From assembly GCA_029747585.1 (NCBI GenBank), contig JAPEVF010000138.1, forward strand, positions 29,714 through 93,713: a stretch of 64,000 nucleotides of DNA, written 5' to 3'. This document shows positions 25,115-37,201 of the stretch, in pieces. The notes under the pieces are model-generated. The model did not search any database, had not been told where the DNA came from, and saw only the letters and a list, made by a program, of their open reading frames with translations. The translations under genes were made by a program, and so were the position numbers. Position 1 is the stretch's first letter. Each line of letters starts with the position of its first letter. The DNA is from Pleurotus djamor. Its lineage: Eukaryota > Basidiomycota > Agaricomycetes > Agaricales > Pleurotaceae.

Positions 25115-26413
25115 ATGGCTGAGGAGATACTTCACGAGCTCACTGCGAAGAATCTGTTCGATTTGCGCGGGGTGGTGGCCGTGGTTACTGGAGGAGGAAG
25201 TGTAAGTGATCTCTGTTATCGCAATGTTCCGGCTGTTTCCTAATGGAAAGCCATAAAGGGTATTGGGATGATGATCAGTTCCACTTTGGTCGCCAATGGT
25301 GCGACTGTATACATCATTGGTCCGTCTCAGGAGGATCTTGACAAGTAAGTAAAGTAACTTTGGATTTGATCTGTATGTTATGCTTCGGACTGACGTGACC
25401 TTCTGATAGGGTTGCGGAAACGTACAATGCCGCATCTGCGAATGATGAGAACCGAGGAAAGATGCATGGTATTCAGGGAGACATACGGTCGAAGGTGCGA
25501 GTCAGCCGTTTTGTTTCTGCAGTCTGTTCAACAACATCCATCAGTCAGAGGCTAAGCGTCTCGCAGAAGAGATCGGAACACGCGAAGGTCACGTAACGAT
25601 CCTGTTCAATAATGCCGGAATTGCTGGCGGGCTGTGTAAGCGCCCCTCGGAGCCTACAGCGTCTGCTTTTGTCGATAGCATGTTCGACGCTATTACTGAA
25701 GAAAGCTTTGACAACGTTTTCCGTACCAACGCTGTTGGCGCTTATTGGATGAGTATTGCATTTCTCCCACTTCTGGAGAAATGGAAGTCTGTGGATTCCC
25801 CCGCTGCGAAGAAGTTTGTCCCTCAGATCGTTATGACGAGTAGTATGAATGGCTGGACCAAGGTGCGTTCTTATGCCTTCTTCTTTCTTTCTGAGCCTAA
25901 ATAGCTTTTAGGACTCGGCTACTGCAGGATTTTCGTACGCTTACATGTTCTCCAAGAGTGCCATTGGCCAGTTCACTTCAACGTTGGCCAATGAGCTCAT
26001 ACCCCTGGGTATTAGGGTGAATGGCATCGCCCCTGGTAAGCCTCTCCTATCAAGACGTCAAAGATTGCTAACGCACCCACCCAGGTCTCTTTCCAACTGA
26101 GGTTTGGCTGGTCTCCTATCAATTCACGGCGGTTCTGATACTCCAAAAATAGATGACCCTTGGTCAGAAATCTGATAACTGCGGCGTCTCGAATTTCCCA
26201 CCCAATCCACAGTGGCCATTCGCGATCCCCTCTGGAGCTCAAGGTGGGACGAGAGCTGATATTGGGACCTTGGCTCTGTTCCTCGTTGCTAACCATTACG
26301 TCAATGGCGAGACCGTACTGATAGATGGCGGCGTAAGTTCTGCCATTCTTCAACGGTCCACAATTGACTCACAGCTTTTACAGACTCTCCTCAAGCACCC
26401 TTCTACCTACTGA
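25115..26413 (+). CDS. Short-chain dehydrogenase/reductase, paralogue 1
   Basis: NAD(P)-dependent oxidoreductase with a Rossmann fold; substrate unknown. Eight exons (25115-25201, 25259-25344, 25410-25494, 25545-25862, 25912-26035, 26085-26101, 26153-26332, 26384-26413) give 308 residues. Motifs: TGGGSGIG cofactor loop at about 26-33, NNAGIAGG, catalytic Ser in TSSMNGW, Tyr and Lys in YAYMFSK, and NGIAPGLFPTEM. The end is TLLKHPSTY. Exon six is a 17-nt microexon coding the LFPTE segment. Exon sizes match the paralogues at 29847 and 33683 nearly one for one, so the three arose by local duplication. This copy is the most divergent, with an extra two residues in exon 7. It is probably cytosolic; no signal or membrane segment is visible. 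Confidence 0.9.
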
Positions 26414-26631
26414 TGCTATGAATGTGCTAGTTTTACCTTTGCTTTGATTTCAATGAACTTCAACCCTTCCCTCACTTCCGATTGATCCGAGTGAGCCGTC
26501 TCTCAAGAGAAGCTTACGACTATCACCGGCACCTTTGATGAGTACCTGGCTCCTCTGTGGGATCAAACATCTACCATTCCTGGGAACGTTTCTCATACTC
26601 TACAGTCGACGATGAGGTCACCGATTAGTAA
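26414..26631. other. 3' flank of SDR gene 1
   Basis: Downstream sequence running into the repeat copy at 26632. The rest of the gap to 27254 after the repeat (26826-27254) also shows no gene and should hold the promoter of the HNH gene. Confidence 0.4.
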
Positions 26632-26825
26632 GTACAAGATTGGCCTCGCGTCGCTTCGGCAGGTCCTTATGTCTTCAAAATGAGACCATCAATGAACTTT
26701 GTACTTTGAGGAAGTCATCGACACAGAAGCAAATACTGCAAGAAAATCCACTGCAATACGCATCAAGGGGCATCAAGGCTCAACGTTTCAACATTGAATA
26801 TGAGGTATGAGGTTCACTGAACACT
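26632..26825 (+). repeat. Dispersed direct repeat, copy A
   Basis: About 195 bp that recur in the same orientation at 28731-28989. Shared blocks include GTACAAGAT followed by GCCTCGCGTCGCTTCGGCAG, then ATCGACACAGAAGCAAATA and GGCATCAAGGCTCA. The copies bracket the HNH-domain gene. No open frame, poly-A tail or tRNA-like box is visible, so it is not a recognised SINE. It could be duplicated 3'-flanking sequence or a degraded element. Confidence 0.75.
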
Positions 26826-27254
26826 AGCGACCGCCTATGGCGCTTAATGTACCTTGCTTGCACTTGTTCAACCTGGCAATTCCGAGCACGGTCTTGTTGA
26901 TCTTGTATTCTCTACTAGTATATATTCTCAGAGAACCAACCGAGCGTTCTCAACGTACGAATTGTGATTGGTTATCTACTCGGACACGCTGCGAATTGGG
27001 TACATAACCTAGGACTGCGATGGATGAATTGTACGTTTGGAGGATTGAGCAAGGACCGTCGTTGTTCGTCCCATCACTCCCTTATGATAAGGAGAGAGGA
27101 AACCCATTCAAGCGACGGGCTCATTGAAGTCGGGCGGTCGTTGGGCGGTCGTCACAGTTACGGTTCATCCCCTCTGATCAAATGACCGTGAGAATAGATA
27201 TCGCGAGCCCAGAGTCACAAATGAAATCATCCTTGGACAAACTTGACCACAACC

Positions 27255-28654
27255 ATGTCTCATCCTACGCCGCCACAACCTCTGCCCAGCACTTTCGAAC
27301 CGAAAGCAGACGGCATTGCCAGCTTCTGCCATCAAGCTTACGCCAGAATACTGGAGACAGAGAGACAGTTCATCACGGAACAGAAGACGGATGCAGAGAT
27401 GGCACCGCTGCGTGTTTTGGGCTACCTTCTCCAAGAACAACTCGATACCACAGGTATCAACAAGCTCGCCAAAGCCATCAACAGTGCTCGCGACGACCTC
27501 CTCATTCCGCTCGGTCGCTACTACATCAAATACTTCATCCGCATTTGTACGCTCTCTCCTTCGTATATCATGTCAACATGTCCTCAAATTTTCGCTGCTA
27601 GTTCGTCGAAATCAGGGACCCACCCCTCAACCCTCTTACCACCCCTCTCGGGGATCCTTCGATATTGCTCGGGAACTGTTCCTTATCTTCCGCATGGAGC
27701 CAGGGAGCCTATCACATCCCCAGGCTCGCAAGTTGGTATGTCCATACGCCTCCAGCGGCTGTTCCGATTTCTGATGCCTCGGACTAGGTTCTTGATAGGG
27801 ATAATCACCGAAGTCTGATTACGCGTGCCTACAGTATAGATGATATCTCTGAGGCCTCCAATGCATTCCACGAAAACAACATCTCGCGCGAAGTCCTGGA
27901 GGCCGCCCATATCATTCCGGCGTACCTAGCAAATATCAATGCAAATGAACTTGAAGAAGCACAAGAAGCGGCACTTGAAGCCCTGATTGATTTCAACGTG
28001 ACTGACCCACCCAGGGTAAACATTTTAATCCTTATAATACCAATTCATATGTTTATCCGTCCTATATTTTAGGCCCACAAACGCTCGACTATGTGGACTA
28101 TGCTTCATTACTTCGGAGGATCTGATGTTTACGATGAACTTGCCGGAAACCTCATCCATACCCCATCCAACCTCTTGACTCTTGGAACCGCTCAACACGC
28201 CCTTTTCGATTCCTTTCGCCTTTGGTTTGAGCCTACGGTTAGATGATTATCTCAAACACTTGAAAATCCTACTGATCTGTATCGTAACCAGTATATTGAT
28301 GGAAAACAACAATGGGAGATCTGCCACCCCCCTGGCCGGGAGTCCCTCCGCACACGAGGAGCTGATGGCCTTGTTTCCTTCACTTCATTCTCGGATAAGC
28401 CTTTGGATGGTCATCCTCAAATGATTATCCCTGCTCCTAATTCGAGGTACCTTGGACTTCATGCCGCCTGTTGTCGAGTGGCTTGGATGTCCGGCGCAGC
28501 GCATCTCCTCAATGATGCATTTTCCCCTCCTCCGGATAGTTATGGTTTCGTTCTTTCCAGCGATCTCCTCCAAATGACCTCCACTCGTCTACAATACGAT
28601 TTTGAAGGACCAAAGGTGTTGAACATGATGAAGCACCTCTCGGTCAATGCATAG
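27255..28654 (+). CDS. HNH-nuclease-domain protein of the fungal type (HNH_2-like)
   Basis: Five exons (27255-27546, 27602-27735, 27788-28015, 28073-28237, 28292-28654) give 393 residues in phase. The centre holds AAHIIPAYLA, then the tryptophan block TMWTMLHYFGGSDVYDELAG and NLLTLGTAQHALFDSFRLWF. These match the fungal HNH domain: the first histidine with its neighbouring residues, and the later N...H...F element. Proteins of this type are numerous in basidiomycetes; most are uncharacterised and nuclease activity is inferred from the fold only. The N-terminal 100 residues are helical and Gln/Glu-rich. The last intron (28238-28291, 54 bp) removes an in-frame TGA at 28244; its donor GTTAGA is weak, so a small doubt remains whether the gene is intact. 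Direct repeats flank it. Confidence 0.78.
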
Positions 28655-28730
28655 TGGTGATTCTTCTCTTGATCATTCCCCTGATTTGAAGGGGAGACTA
28701 CATAGTTTTGTACGTACATAAACTAATAGA

Positions 28731-28989
28731 GTACAAGATTTGCCTCGCGTCGCTTCGGCAGGTCTTTATGTCTTCAGGATGAGAGTGTCAACGAACTTTG
28801 TTATTCTTGGCAAACCCAAGAAGCAGAATGGACTCCAAGGAAGTTATCGACACAGAAGCAAATATTGCAAGTAACTCCCAAGTAACTCCATACCTACTCA
28901 CTGCAATATGCATCAAGAGGCATCAAGGCTCAGCGCTGCGCGCTGCGCTCAACGTTCAACATTGACTATGAAGTTTATTCAGTGTTAGT
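28731..28989 (+). repeat. Dispersed direct repeat, copy B
   Basis: Second copy of the repeat at 26632-26825, lying just after the HNH gene. It carries insertions relative to copy A: a CCAAGTAACTCC-containing tract and a GC-rich palindromic tract AGCGCTGCGCGCTGCGCTC. Together A and B form a 2.3-kb bracket. Confidence 0.75.
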
Positions 28990-29087
28990 CGGGTATGACT
29001 GATACAGAGTGTAGAGTGCCTGTTGTGATGACTGAGTTTGCTGACGAAATTGAAATGAATTTGAAATTGTGACTCGCTACATCTGCT

Positions 29088-29283
29088 TATGGCNGTTTCG
29101 GAAAACGTTGAGAATTGAGTTTTTTCGTTTGTATTCAATCTGAGTTCAATTCTCGCCTTATTTGGAGATTTTCACAGCCACCGTTTGATACTTAGCCGTG
29201 GGGAATCTCCAAATTTAGAAATAAATCGACCCTCGAACTTCGAAAAAAANCGCCAATTCTCAACGTTTTCCGAAACAGCTGTA
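29088..29283. mobile_element. MITE-like foldback element 1
   Basis: A perfect 23-bp inverted repeat (29095-29117 and 29254-29276, beginning GTTTCGGAAAACG) lies within a 196-bp segment flanked by TA on both sides. A second inverted repeat of 11 bp (29160-29170 and 29204-29214, ATTTGGAGATT) is nested inside. There is no coding capacity. TA flanks fit insertion by a Tc1/mariner-type transposase supplied elsewhere. One end reads CAGCTGTTTCG, resembling the CAGCCGTTTG end of the neighbouring element. Two N bases lie inside. Confidence 0.75.
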
Positions 29284-29348
29284 AGATACGAGTAATACTC
29301 TAAAAGTGGTACTAATCACTCCGGAGAACAAAAAAATTAAGGAAGACT

Positions 29349-29713
29349 TACAGCCGTTTGCATATATAATGGCAGTCGATCGAAAAAAAGATCAATTGAG
29401 AATTCGGCTGACTTAGAAAAATTCGGCTAAATTGCGCAAAGCCGTATCTCAAAGGTGGATGTCCCATCGCTGGAGCTAAATGAAATACAGGTGAATAACT
29501 CATCTCGTATACATCTTACCTCCTTGCACAAGCCTTTTGGAAGTCTCCATTTGCGTCGCGAAGGAGTTGCAAAGGAAAGGGGCCACTTGGGGGAATCAGG
29601 GGCCGTGATTCAGAGCGGATTACTAAGCTTTTTGGCCGAATTTTTCTAAGTCAGCCGAATTCTCAATCGATCTTTTTTTCGATCGACTGCCATTATATAT
29701 GCAAACGGCTGTA
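29349..29713. mobile_element. MITE-like foldback element 2, long terminal inverted repeats
   Basis: Terminal inverted repeats of 77 bp (29351-29427 and 29635-29711) match at 76 positions and begin CAGCCGTTTGCATATATAAT. They enclose about 207 bp of unique sequence. TA dinucleotides flank both ends as a likely target duplication. No transposase is encoded. The near-perfect arms indicate a fairly recent insertion or strong hairpin-preserving conversion. It sits about 130 bp upstream of SDR gene 2, close enough to affect its promoter. Confidence 0.85.
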
Positions 29714-29761
29714 AATTAGGCCTTAAATTAAATACTTATCTTGGGCTGTGGGAAATCTTTC

Positions 29762-29767
29762 TATAAA
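29762..29767 (+). promoter_or_regulatory. TATA box of SDR gene 2
   Basis: TATAAA, 80-85 bp upstream of the ATG at 29847 and 49 bp beyond the right end of MITE-like element 2. Confidence 0.5.
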
Positions 29768-29846
29768 CTTAACAGCCGGCGGCATAAATCCAAGCTTTAA
29801 GTACTGAGACACTGGATAGTGACCGACATTTGCCGAGGACCCCACA

Positions 29847-31130
29847 ATGGCTGATTCTATCTTGAAAGAGCTCACTGCGAGCAGCGTCTTTGACCTTCAA
29901 GGCGTTGTTGCTGTTGTCACCGGTGGAGGAACAGTGCGTCTTTTCGATATTAAGACTGGATTGGGCCACTGATGGCTCTACAGGGCATTGGGTTGATGAT
30001 CACGTCGACTTTGGTAGCAAATGGCGCAACTGTGTATATTATTGGACCGAAGCAGGCTCAGCTCGACAGGTATGGCGTTCATCTAATGTCTCTAGCGCTA
30101 GAGACACTGACTGACCTTCTTTAGCATCGCAAATGTGTACAACGCTGCATCAAGCGACCCCAAGAAGGGAAAGATTTACGCGCTTGAGGGCGACATTCGG
30201 CTCAAAGTATGTCATCTCTCTTCCGCAACGCTGATGTCGGCTGAAACCTCCGCAAAGTCAGAGGCCAAGCGACTGGCAGATGAGATCGGAAAGCGGGAGA
30301 AGTATGTGACCGCACTCTTTAACAATGCTGGTATCTTGGTTGGTGCCTTCGAAAAACCCAAAGAAGCGACAGCCGCGTCATTCGTAGCCAATCTTTTTGA
30401 TGCTGTTGAACCGGAAGCCTTTGACGATTCTCTGAGGACGAACACGTTTGGCGCTTATTGGATGAGCATTGCCTTCCTTCCCCTCCTCGAAAAATGGAAG
30501 CAATCGAGTGACTCCGTCACCAAAAGGTTTGTTCCGCAGATTATAATGACCAGCAGCATGAATGGATGGACAAAGGTGGCGTTCCTGGCGACTTCCATAA
30601 ATGTCCTCACCCTCACCTGTCTTTACACAGGATTCTGCCACAGCCGGCTTTTCCTATCCATACCTCTTCTCCAAGAGCGCCATAGGACATTTCACATCTT
30701 CACTCGCGCATGAACTACTTCCACTGGGCATAAGAGTCAATGGGATTGCTCCTGGTAAGTTGCAGAACCACATGGTTTCGTAGATAAGCTGATCGCCGCC
30801 GTAGGTCTCTTCCCAACTGAGGTTCGCCTATGTCTTTGGTCCTTGAAGCCATCTCACGTACGCTTCTCAGATGTCCGCGCCGGGAAGCATTGATCAGCAT
30901 GGAGTATCCCACCTCAAATATTCGTATGATTTCATCATTCCAGCCGAACGTGGGTATGGCACGAGGTCCGACATGGGTACTCTTGCCCTGTTCCTCGTTG
31001 CCAATCACTTTGTCAATGGCGAGACGGTGCTCATTGATGGAGGCGTACGTCATTTTTGTATTTAACAAATGCTGGTCTCCATCTAACCACTAGGACACAG
31101 ACACTTCTGAAGCACCCTTCGTCGTTCTGA
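29847..31130 (+). CDS. Short-chain dehydrogenase/reductase, paralogue 2
   Basis: Exons 29847-29933, 29984-30069, 30125-30206, 30258-30575, 30631-30754, 30805-30821, 30871-31044 and 31101-31130 give 305 residues. It starts MADSILKELTASSVFDLQG and carries TGGGTGIG, NNAGILVG, the catalytic Ser in TSSMNGW, YPYLFSK and NGIAPGLFPTEM, ending TLLKHPSSF. Exon lengths are 87, 86, 82, 318, 124, 17, 174 and 30; paralogue 3 has 87, 86, 85, 318, 124, 17, 174 and 30. Protein similarity to paralogue 3 is clearly higher than to paralogue 1. Reaction and substrate are unknown; by family it is an NAD(P)H-dependent carbonyl/alcohol oxidoreductase. Confidence 0.9.
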
Positions 31131-33049
<1,919 letters not shown>

Positions 33050-33296
33050 GGAAAAGTAGCTGATAAGCTAGTATGTTCTATAAATCTTCGAAATGTATAT
33101 AAACCTGCGCAGTCTATCTATAGGCGNAGGGGGATATTTGTGGCTGGGGCTAATGGCCTTGTGCATTGCGGATTCAACGGCGGCGCCTTTGTAGTGCGTC
33201 TGATCAACGTGAACTCATTCAGTGAATTACACAAGCCCATATAGAGGCCCCCTGCTTGGATGGATGCTTGAATGAATGTTCGGAATTTGGAGATAC

Positions 33297-33401
33297 TTAT
33301 TTGCCTATGCTTGGGGGAAGAACAAGTCCATAGACATGGGTGGCATTGACGGGTTGTGGTGGTTGAACGTAACCTTCACGAATAGGAACGTTCGACATCA
33401 T
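33297..33401 (-). pseudogene. Truncated copy of the YVNPEQLER family (copy 1)
   Basis: A 34-codon frame reading MMSNVPIRE, VQPPQPVNATHVYGLVLPP and then IGK-stop. The first 30 residues align with the intact member at 45999-46412. The family then continues for about 100 residues, but here the frame stops and the rest is absent. Similarity also continues upstream into the 5' side (LDHNHQFDL, NDVERSYS in another frame), as in the intact copy. It is a 3'-truncated remnant rather than a working gene. Confidence 0.75.
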
Positions 33402-33477
33402 TATCGCGAGCTGGGCTCTGAGGCAGGTCGAATTGGTGGTTGTGGTCCAAGATGTTGAGCATTGAAATATTGACTGG

Positions 33478-33594
33478 TCACAGGGGCCTCCTGTTGAAGT
33501 GTCCCTGATCCACGAAGGGCTTCTGGAACTCACGCTCGCGCTCAATCTTTCGCTCCACTGAGTCGATGCGAGCACCGGGTGTAACTTCAGCCAT
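33478..33594 (-). CDS. Short coding-like frame, possible first exon
   Basis: A 38-codon frame starting MAEVTPGARIDSVERKIERE and ending FNRRPL-stop. Its charged, helical composition looks coding, and it lies divergent to SDR gene 3 with 88 bp between starts. It ends just before the truncated YVNPEQLER-family copy, so it may be the 5' exon of a gene whose 3' part was lost or replaced. No family is recognised. Confidence 0.35.
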   Translation of the reverse strand: MAEVTPGARIDSVERKIEREREFQKPFVDQGHFNRRPL

Positions 33595-33632
33595 GATTTG
33601 ATGATGGCTTAATAAGTGAGACTATAAGTACT

Positions 33633-33639
33633 TATAAAT
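33633..33639 (+). promoter_or_regulatory. TATA box of SDR gene 3
   Basis: TATAAAT, 44-50 bp upstream of the ATG at 33683. Confidence 0.55.
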
Positions 33640-33682
33640 GTTGTGAAATTCACTCATCGTCCCTGACCCACAATCCCCCAGA

Positions 33683-35009
33683 ATGGCGGACACTATCCTC
33701 AATGAACTCACAGCGAGCAACCTCTTCGACTTGAGTGGTGTTGTGGCCGTAGTTACTGGCGGTGGGACGGTACGTCTCCTTTTGTTTTCATTGATGGATG
33801 ATAAGCTTAATGTGCAACCTATCAAGGGTATTGGGTTAATGATTACCACGACACTTGTTGCGAACGGTGCAACGGTGTATATAATCGGGCCGAAGCAAGC
33901 AGATCTCGACAAGTAGGTATCCTTCGAAAAGCTAGTCTTCACTATCTCACCAGCACCTAGGATCGCGAAGGTGTACAACGACGCAACAACCAATAATCCT
34001 AAACAAGGGAAGATACATGCCCTTGAGGGGGATATTCGTCTCAAGGTCTGCTACTATAAAACTCAAGCACACGCAACAGATTATCGCTAACATGAAACAT
34101 GTCGCTTTAGAGCGAAGCCAAACGTCTAGCGGACGAGATTGGCAGACGGGAACCCTATGTCACAGCTTTGTTCAACAACGCTGGTATCTTGATAGGTCGT
34201 TTCGAGCGACCAAAGGAAGCCACCGCTGCTGCGTTCGTCAAGAACCTTTTCGATGCCGTCGAACCCGAAGCCTTCGATGACAACCTTCGAACGAACGCGT
34301 TCGGTGCATACTGGATGAGCTTGGCTTTCTTACCATTGCTCGAGAAATGGAAGAACTCTGGAACCCCTGCTGCGAAGAAGTTTGTTCCTCAGATTATCAT
34401 GACGAGTAGCATGAATGGCTGGACCAAGGTAAGTAGAGTGCCTTTAAGTCAGTCCTACAGCAAATTTCTCAAGTTACTGTTACTTGTCAGGATTCTGCCA
34501 CAGGAGGATTTTCGTACCCATACCTGTTCTCCAAAAGTGCGATCGGTCACTTTACCTCTTCATTGGCGCATGAATTGCTCCCTCTCGGAATAAGAGTCAA
34601 CGGAATCGCACCAGGTACGTTTCCTAGCCGTAATTCCCTTGGATTGACCTACATATGAACCCGTCATTTGGCAGGCCTCTTCCCAACTGAGGTTCGTCTG
34701 CATTAACCCTTAGTCAATGTCGATGAATTCACTAACGGTGGCTTAGATGACGGCGAAGGGTACGATTGACGATTACGGCGTATCCAGAATATCGACACAG
34801 AAGGCATTCGTCGTCCCCGCCGGAGAGGGTGGCGGTTCAAAGGTTGACATGGGGACCCTCGCCTTGTTCTTGATAGCAAACCATTTCGTCAATGGCGAGA
34901 CTGTCCTAATTGATGGAGGAGTGGGTTCAGTTTCATTGTTCCGTTCTTCCTTAGAAGCTAACTTGACGTGCATCATTAGACCCTACTCAAGCACCCGTCT
35001 TCTTACTGA
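33683..35009 (+). CDS. Short-chain dehydrogenase/reductase, paralogue 3
   Basis: Exons 33683-33769, 33827-33912, 33961-34045, 34111-34428, 34491-34614, 34675-34691, 34747-34920 and 34980-35009 give 306 residues. It begins MADTILNELTASNLFDLSG; TGGGTGIG, NNAGILIG, TSSMNGW, YPYLFSK, NGIAPGLFPTEM and the tail TLLKHPSSY are all intact. It is nearest to paralogue 2 (same NLFDAVEPEAFDD block), so the order of events was probably an older split from paralogue 1 followed by a younger duplication. Intron sequences differ while intron positions and phases are kept. Product probably cytosolic, substrate unknown. Confidence 0.9.
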
Positions 35010-35348
35010 GCGTGGTGGGAAGTCGGAAGAAACTACCCTACGAGAGTAGCCATGTAACATGTAACCAAGTAAAAACATCATTGAGATCCATTGCTAAGAA
35101 CTGTTATAAGTACATGTCGGTGTACACGCATAGTCAGGCTACATACAGATCGAGGAAAACGGAATCAAACAAGACAGTAAACTCAACAGAGACAAAGGAA
35201 ATGCGAAAAGTAGTTCAATCAATTAGAAGTTGATAAACAATCCGAACGGAGGAACACATGCAAACCAATAAATAACGGCCTATGTCATTGCTGGCTGGAC
35301 CACAGACATCAAGAGGAAAATGGCGAACTGCAGAGCCAGGGTACATAA
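35010..35348. other. Intergenic region between convergent genes
   Basis: 340 bp between SDR gene 3 and the RING gene, containing both 3' ends. Nothing else seen. Confidence 0.5.
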
Positions 35349-37201
35349 TTAGGCCCGCACAGGTCGAATCTGATTCTCGACATCACCCATAGGTGGCGAC
35401 CTCGGGAAACTTCGCAAGAACGAAGAACGGGTGAAGAAACCCGGGCGAGTAGCAGGTGCTTCACCCGGCGTAGTAGCTGCCGAAGACAGAGGGTTGGCGG
35501 TTTCATCGGGAGACGATTCTTCAACTTTCGGAGGTTGAGGTGGGGGAGGGGAGGTGGTAATTCGGAGGAGCGAGGTGTAGGCTGTTACGATACAACAAGA
35601 TGAGAATAGACGAATGAAAGAATGCGGTTTATACTCACGTTGTCGACAGACGGGACAGAACCAGCCTTTTGCCTTGCGCTTCCGCCTGGTAGGGGCCGGG
35701 GTGACTACGACAGGCTCAGGTGGAGGTGCCTCGGCGGTATTGTTGGCAGCCTCGGCATTGTCAGTCGTCTCGTTTGCATTATCCTCGGTAGTGGCATGAG
35801 TTACTGTTGTGGGTTCTTCAGTGTGAGTGATCGTCCCGCCTGCTCCAAACTCGACCATATTGAGGGCACACTCCTTGCAAGCAACAAGATGCCGACAGGG
35901 GAGCAACACGACTTCACGAGGGGATGAGAGACACAACAGACATTCAGAGGAAGGGTCGTCATCGTGCTCAGGCGCAGGGACTATCGGAGAGGTGGTGGCA
36001 GCAGGAGGGTACGTGTGGGCTGCTGATGCATCGGTCGGGAGGGGTGCGGTAGGAGCATGAGCGTGGTCAGTATGAGACTTTGCCGACAAGCCAAAAATCT
36101 CATGCAATTGGAAGGTGTGGGGGCCAATCTACCAATACGTTCAACCAAATCGTTGTGTGAGAGTGGCGAAAACAAAAACCCACCGTTGCTTCTCTCTTGA
36201 CTACCTTGACTACCCACGGTCTGGTATCTTCGACAGATTGTTCCGATTCCGCAGCGACGGGCTTTGCTCCAAACCGGACGACATGGAGGTAAGTCACTTG
36301 CTCATTGGGCGAGCTCAGTTCAGCAGCTTGATCATCTAACGCGGCCAGGCGTATCGTCACTCGCACACCCTCTTTGTCATCCTTGGCATCCTTCTTCGGT
36401 TTAACCCCCTCTTCGGCATTGGATGAAGCATCGGCTTCAGTGGGAGGCTCAGCATCCATGACGGCCAGTGCTGGTCCAGCAACGCTCCGATTCGGCATAT
36501 GGGTGCGCCTGCGGAAGTGGAAATTGGTAAATCGTCGCCTGTGGCGATGATTGGCGTTGCTAGAACCGTCGGCGGTGGTTTCATGCTGCGTAACGATATC
36601 CGTGGAACCGCCGTTGGGGTGCGATGTGTCCGCACCGGGAGTGTCATCTGACGATGAACCCTCAACAGCCTGTACCTGATCAAGATCATACCTGCCCAAC
36701 TCCAAGATAGCGTTGTCCGATATTCGAAGCGTCTTCCCGAAGCCACCTTCAACGACACTTTCGTAAACGAGAACGTTGGTCATGCCGGGAGTGTAAGAGG
36801 CGTTATTGGCCTCTGGGTGTTCAGGGGGAAGTAGTACGTGGACGTAAATGCCGCACTTCGGAGCGTCACAATCGTACTCGAATTCGAGGCCATGATGATG
36901 TTGGTGCTGAGGGTCGCTAGCTTCGTCAGCACTTTCATTTGGTGGGGCTAAGGGGGAGAGTCGGAGGGTAGGTCGCTTGAGGTTAACAAGGGCTTGTAGG
37001 GTGGTAGTGGGTTGATTGGACTGTGTAGCGGTCAAGACAATGACCGCATGGTACACAAGATGGGAGACATACGTTCTTGCTTTTCTCCACCCAGCCTCGA
37101 ACGACATCAGGTGTAAGCTCGTCCGTCAGCACCTTCTTTTCCTTCTTTTGCGTCCAAGCAGGTCCACTGCTAAGGAGACCTATATTGGGTCCAAAGACCA
37201 T
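35349..37201 (-). CDS. RING-finger E3 ubiquitin ligase, MGRN1/LOG2 type
   Basis: Four exons (37073-37201, 36184-37020, 35639-36128, 35349-35581) give 562 residues. The N-terminal half contains TTTLQALVNLKRPTLRL and KCGIYVHVLLPPEH, then KVVKREATIGPHTFQLHEIF, the order found in mahogunin (MGRN1) and plant LOG2 ligases just before the RING. The RING ligands are CLLC, CRH, CKEC and, after a gap, CPVCRQPY. Between the third and fourth ligand pairs lies an insertion of about 60 residues, mostly Thr, Ala, Asn, Glu and Pro, which is unusual for this fold. The C-terminus is Pro/Ser-rich. It would pass ubiquitin from an E2 to unknown substrates in the cytosol. The start at 37201 is provisional: an in-frame upstream segment (DAENKDKSE) remains open and a coding-like block lies further 5'. 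Confidence 0.82.

Noticed and set aside
26632..26825. Repeat A/B as a tRNA-derived SINE
   Set aside because: No A or B box, no tRNA-like fold and no A-rich tail were seen.
28238..28291. In-frame TGA in the HNH gene suggesting a pseudogene
   Set aside because: A 54-bp GT-AG intron in phase 0 removes it and joins FEPT to YIDGKQQWE, so an intact gene is the simpler reading; the weak donor is noted.
29455..29649. Open frame inside MITE-like element 2 as a transposase fragment
   Set aside because: Only 64 codons, begins inside the element and runs into the right arm, with no catalytic motif.
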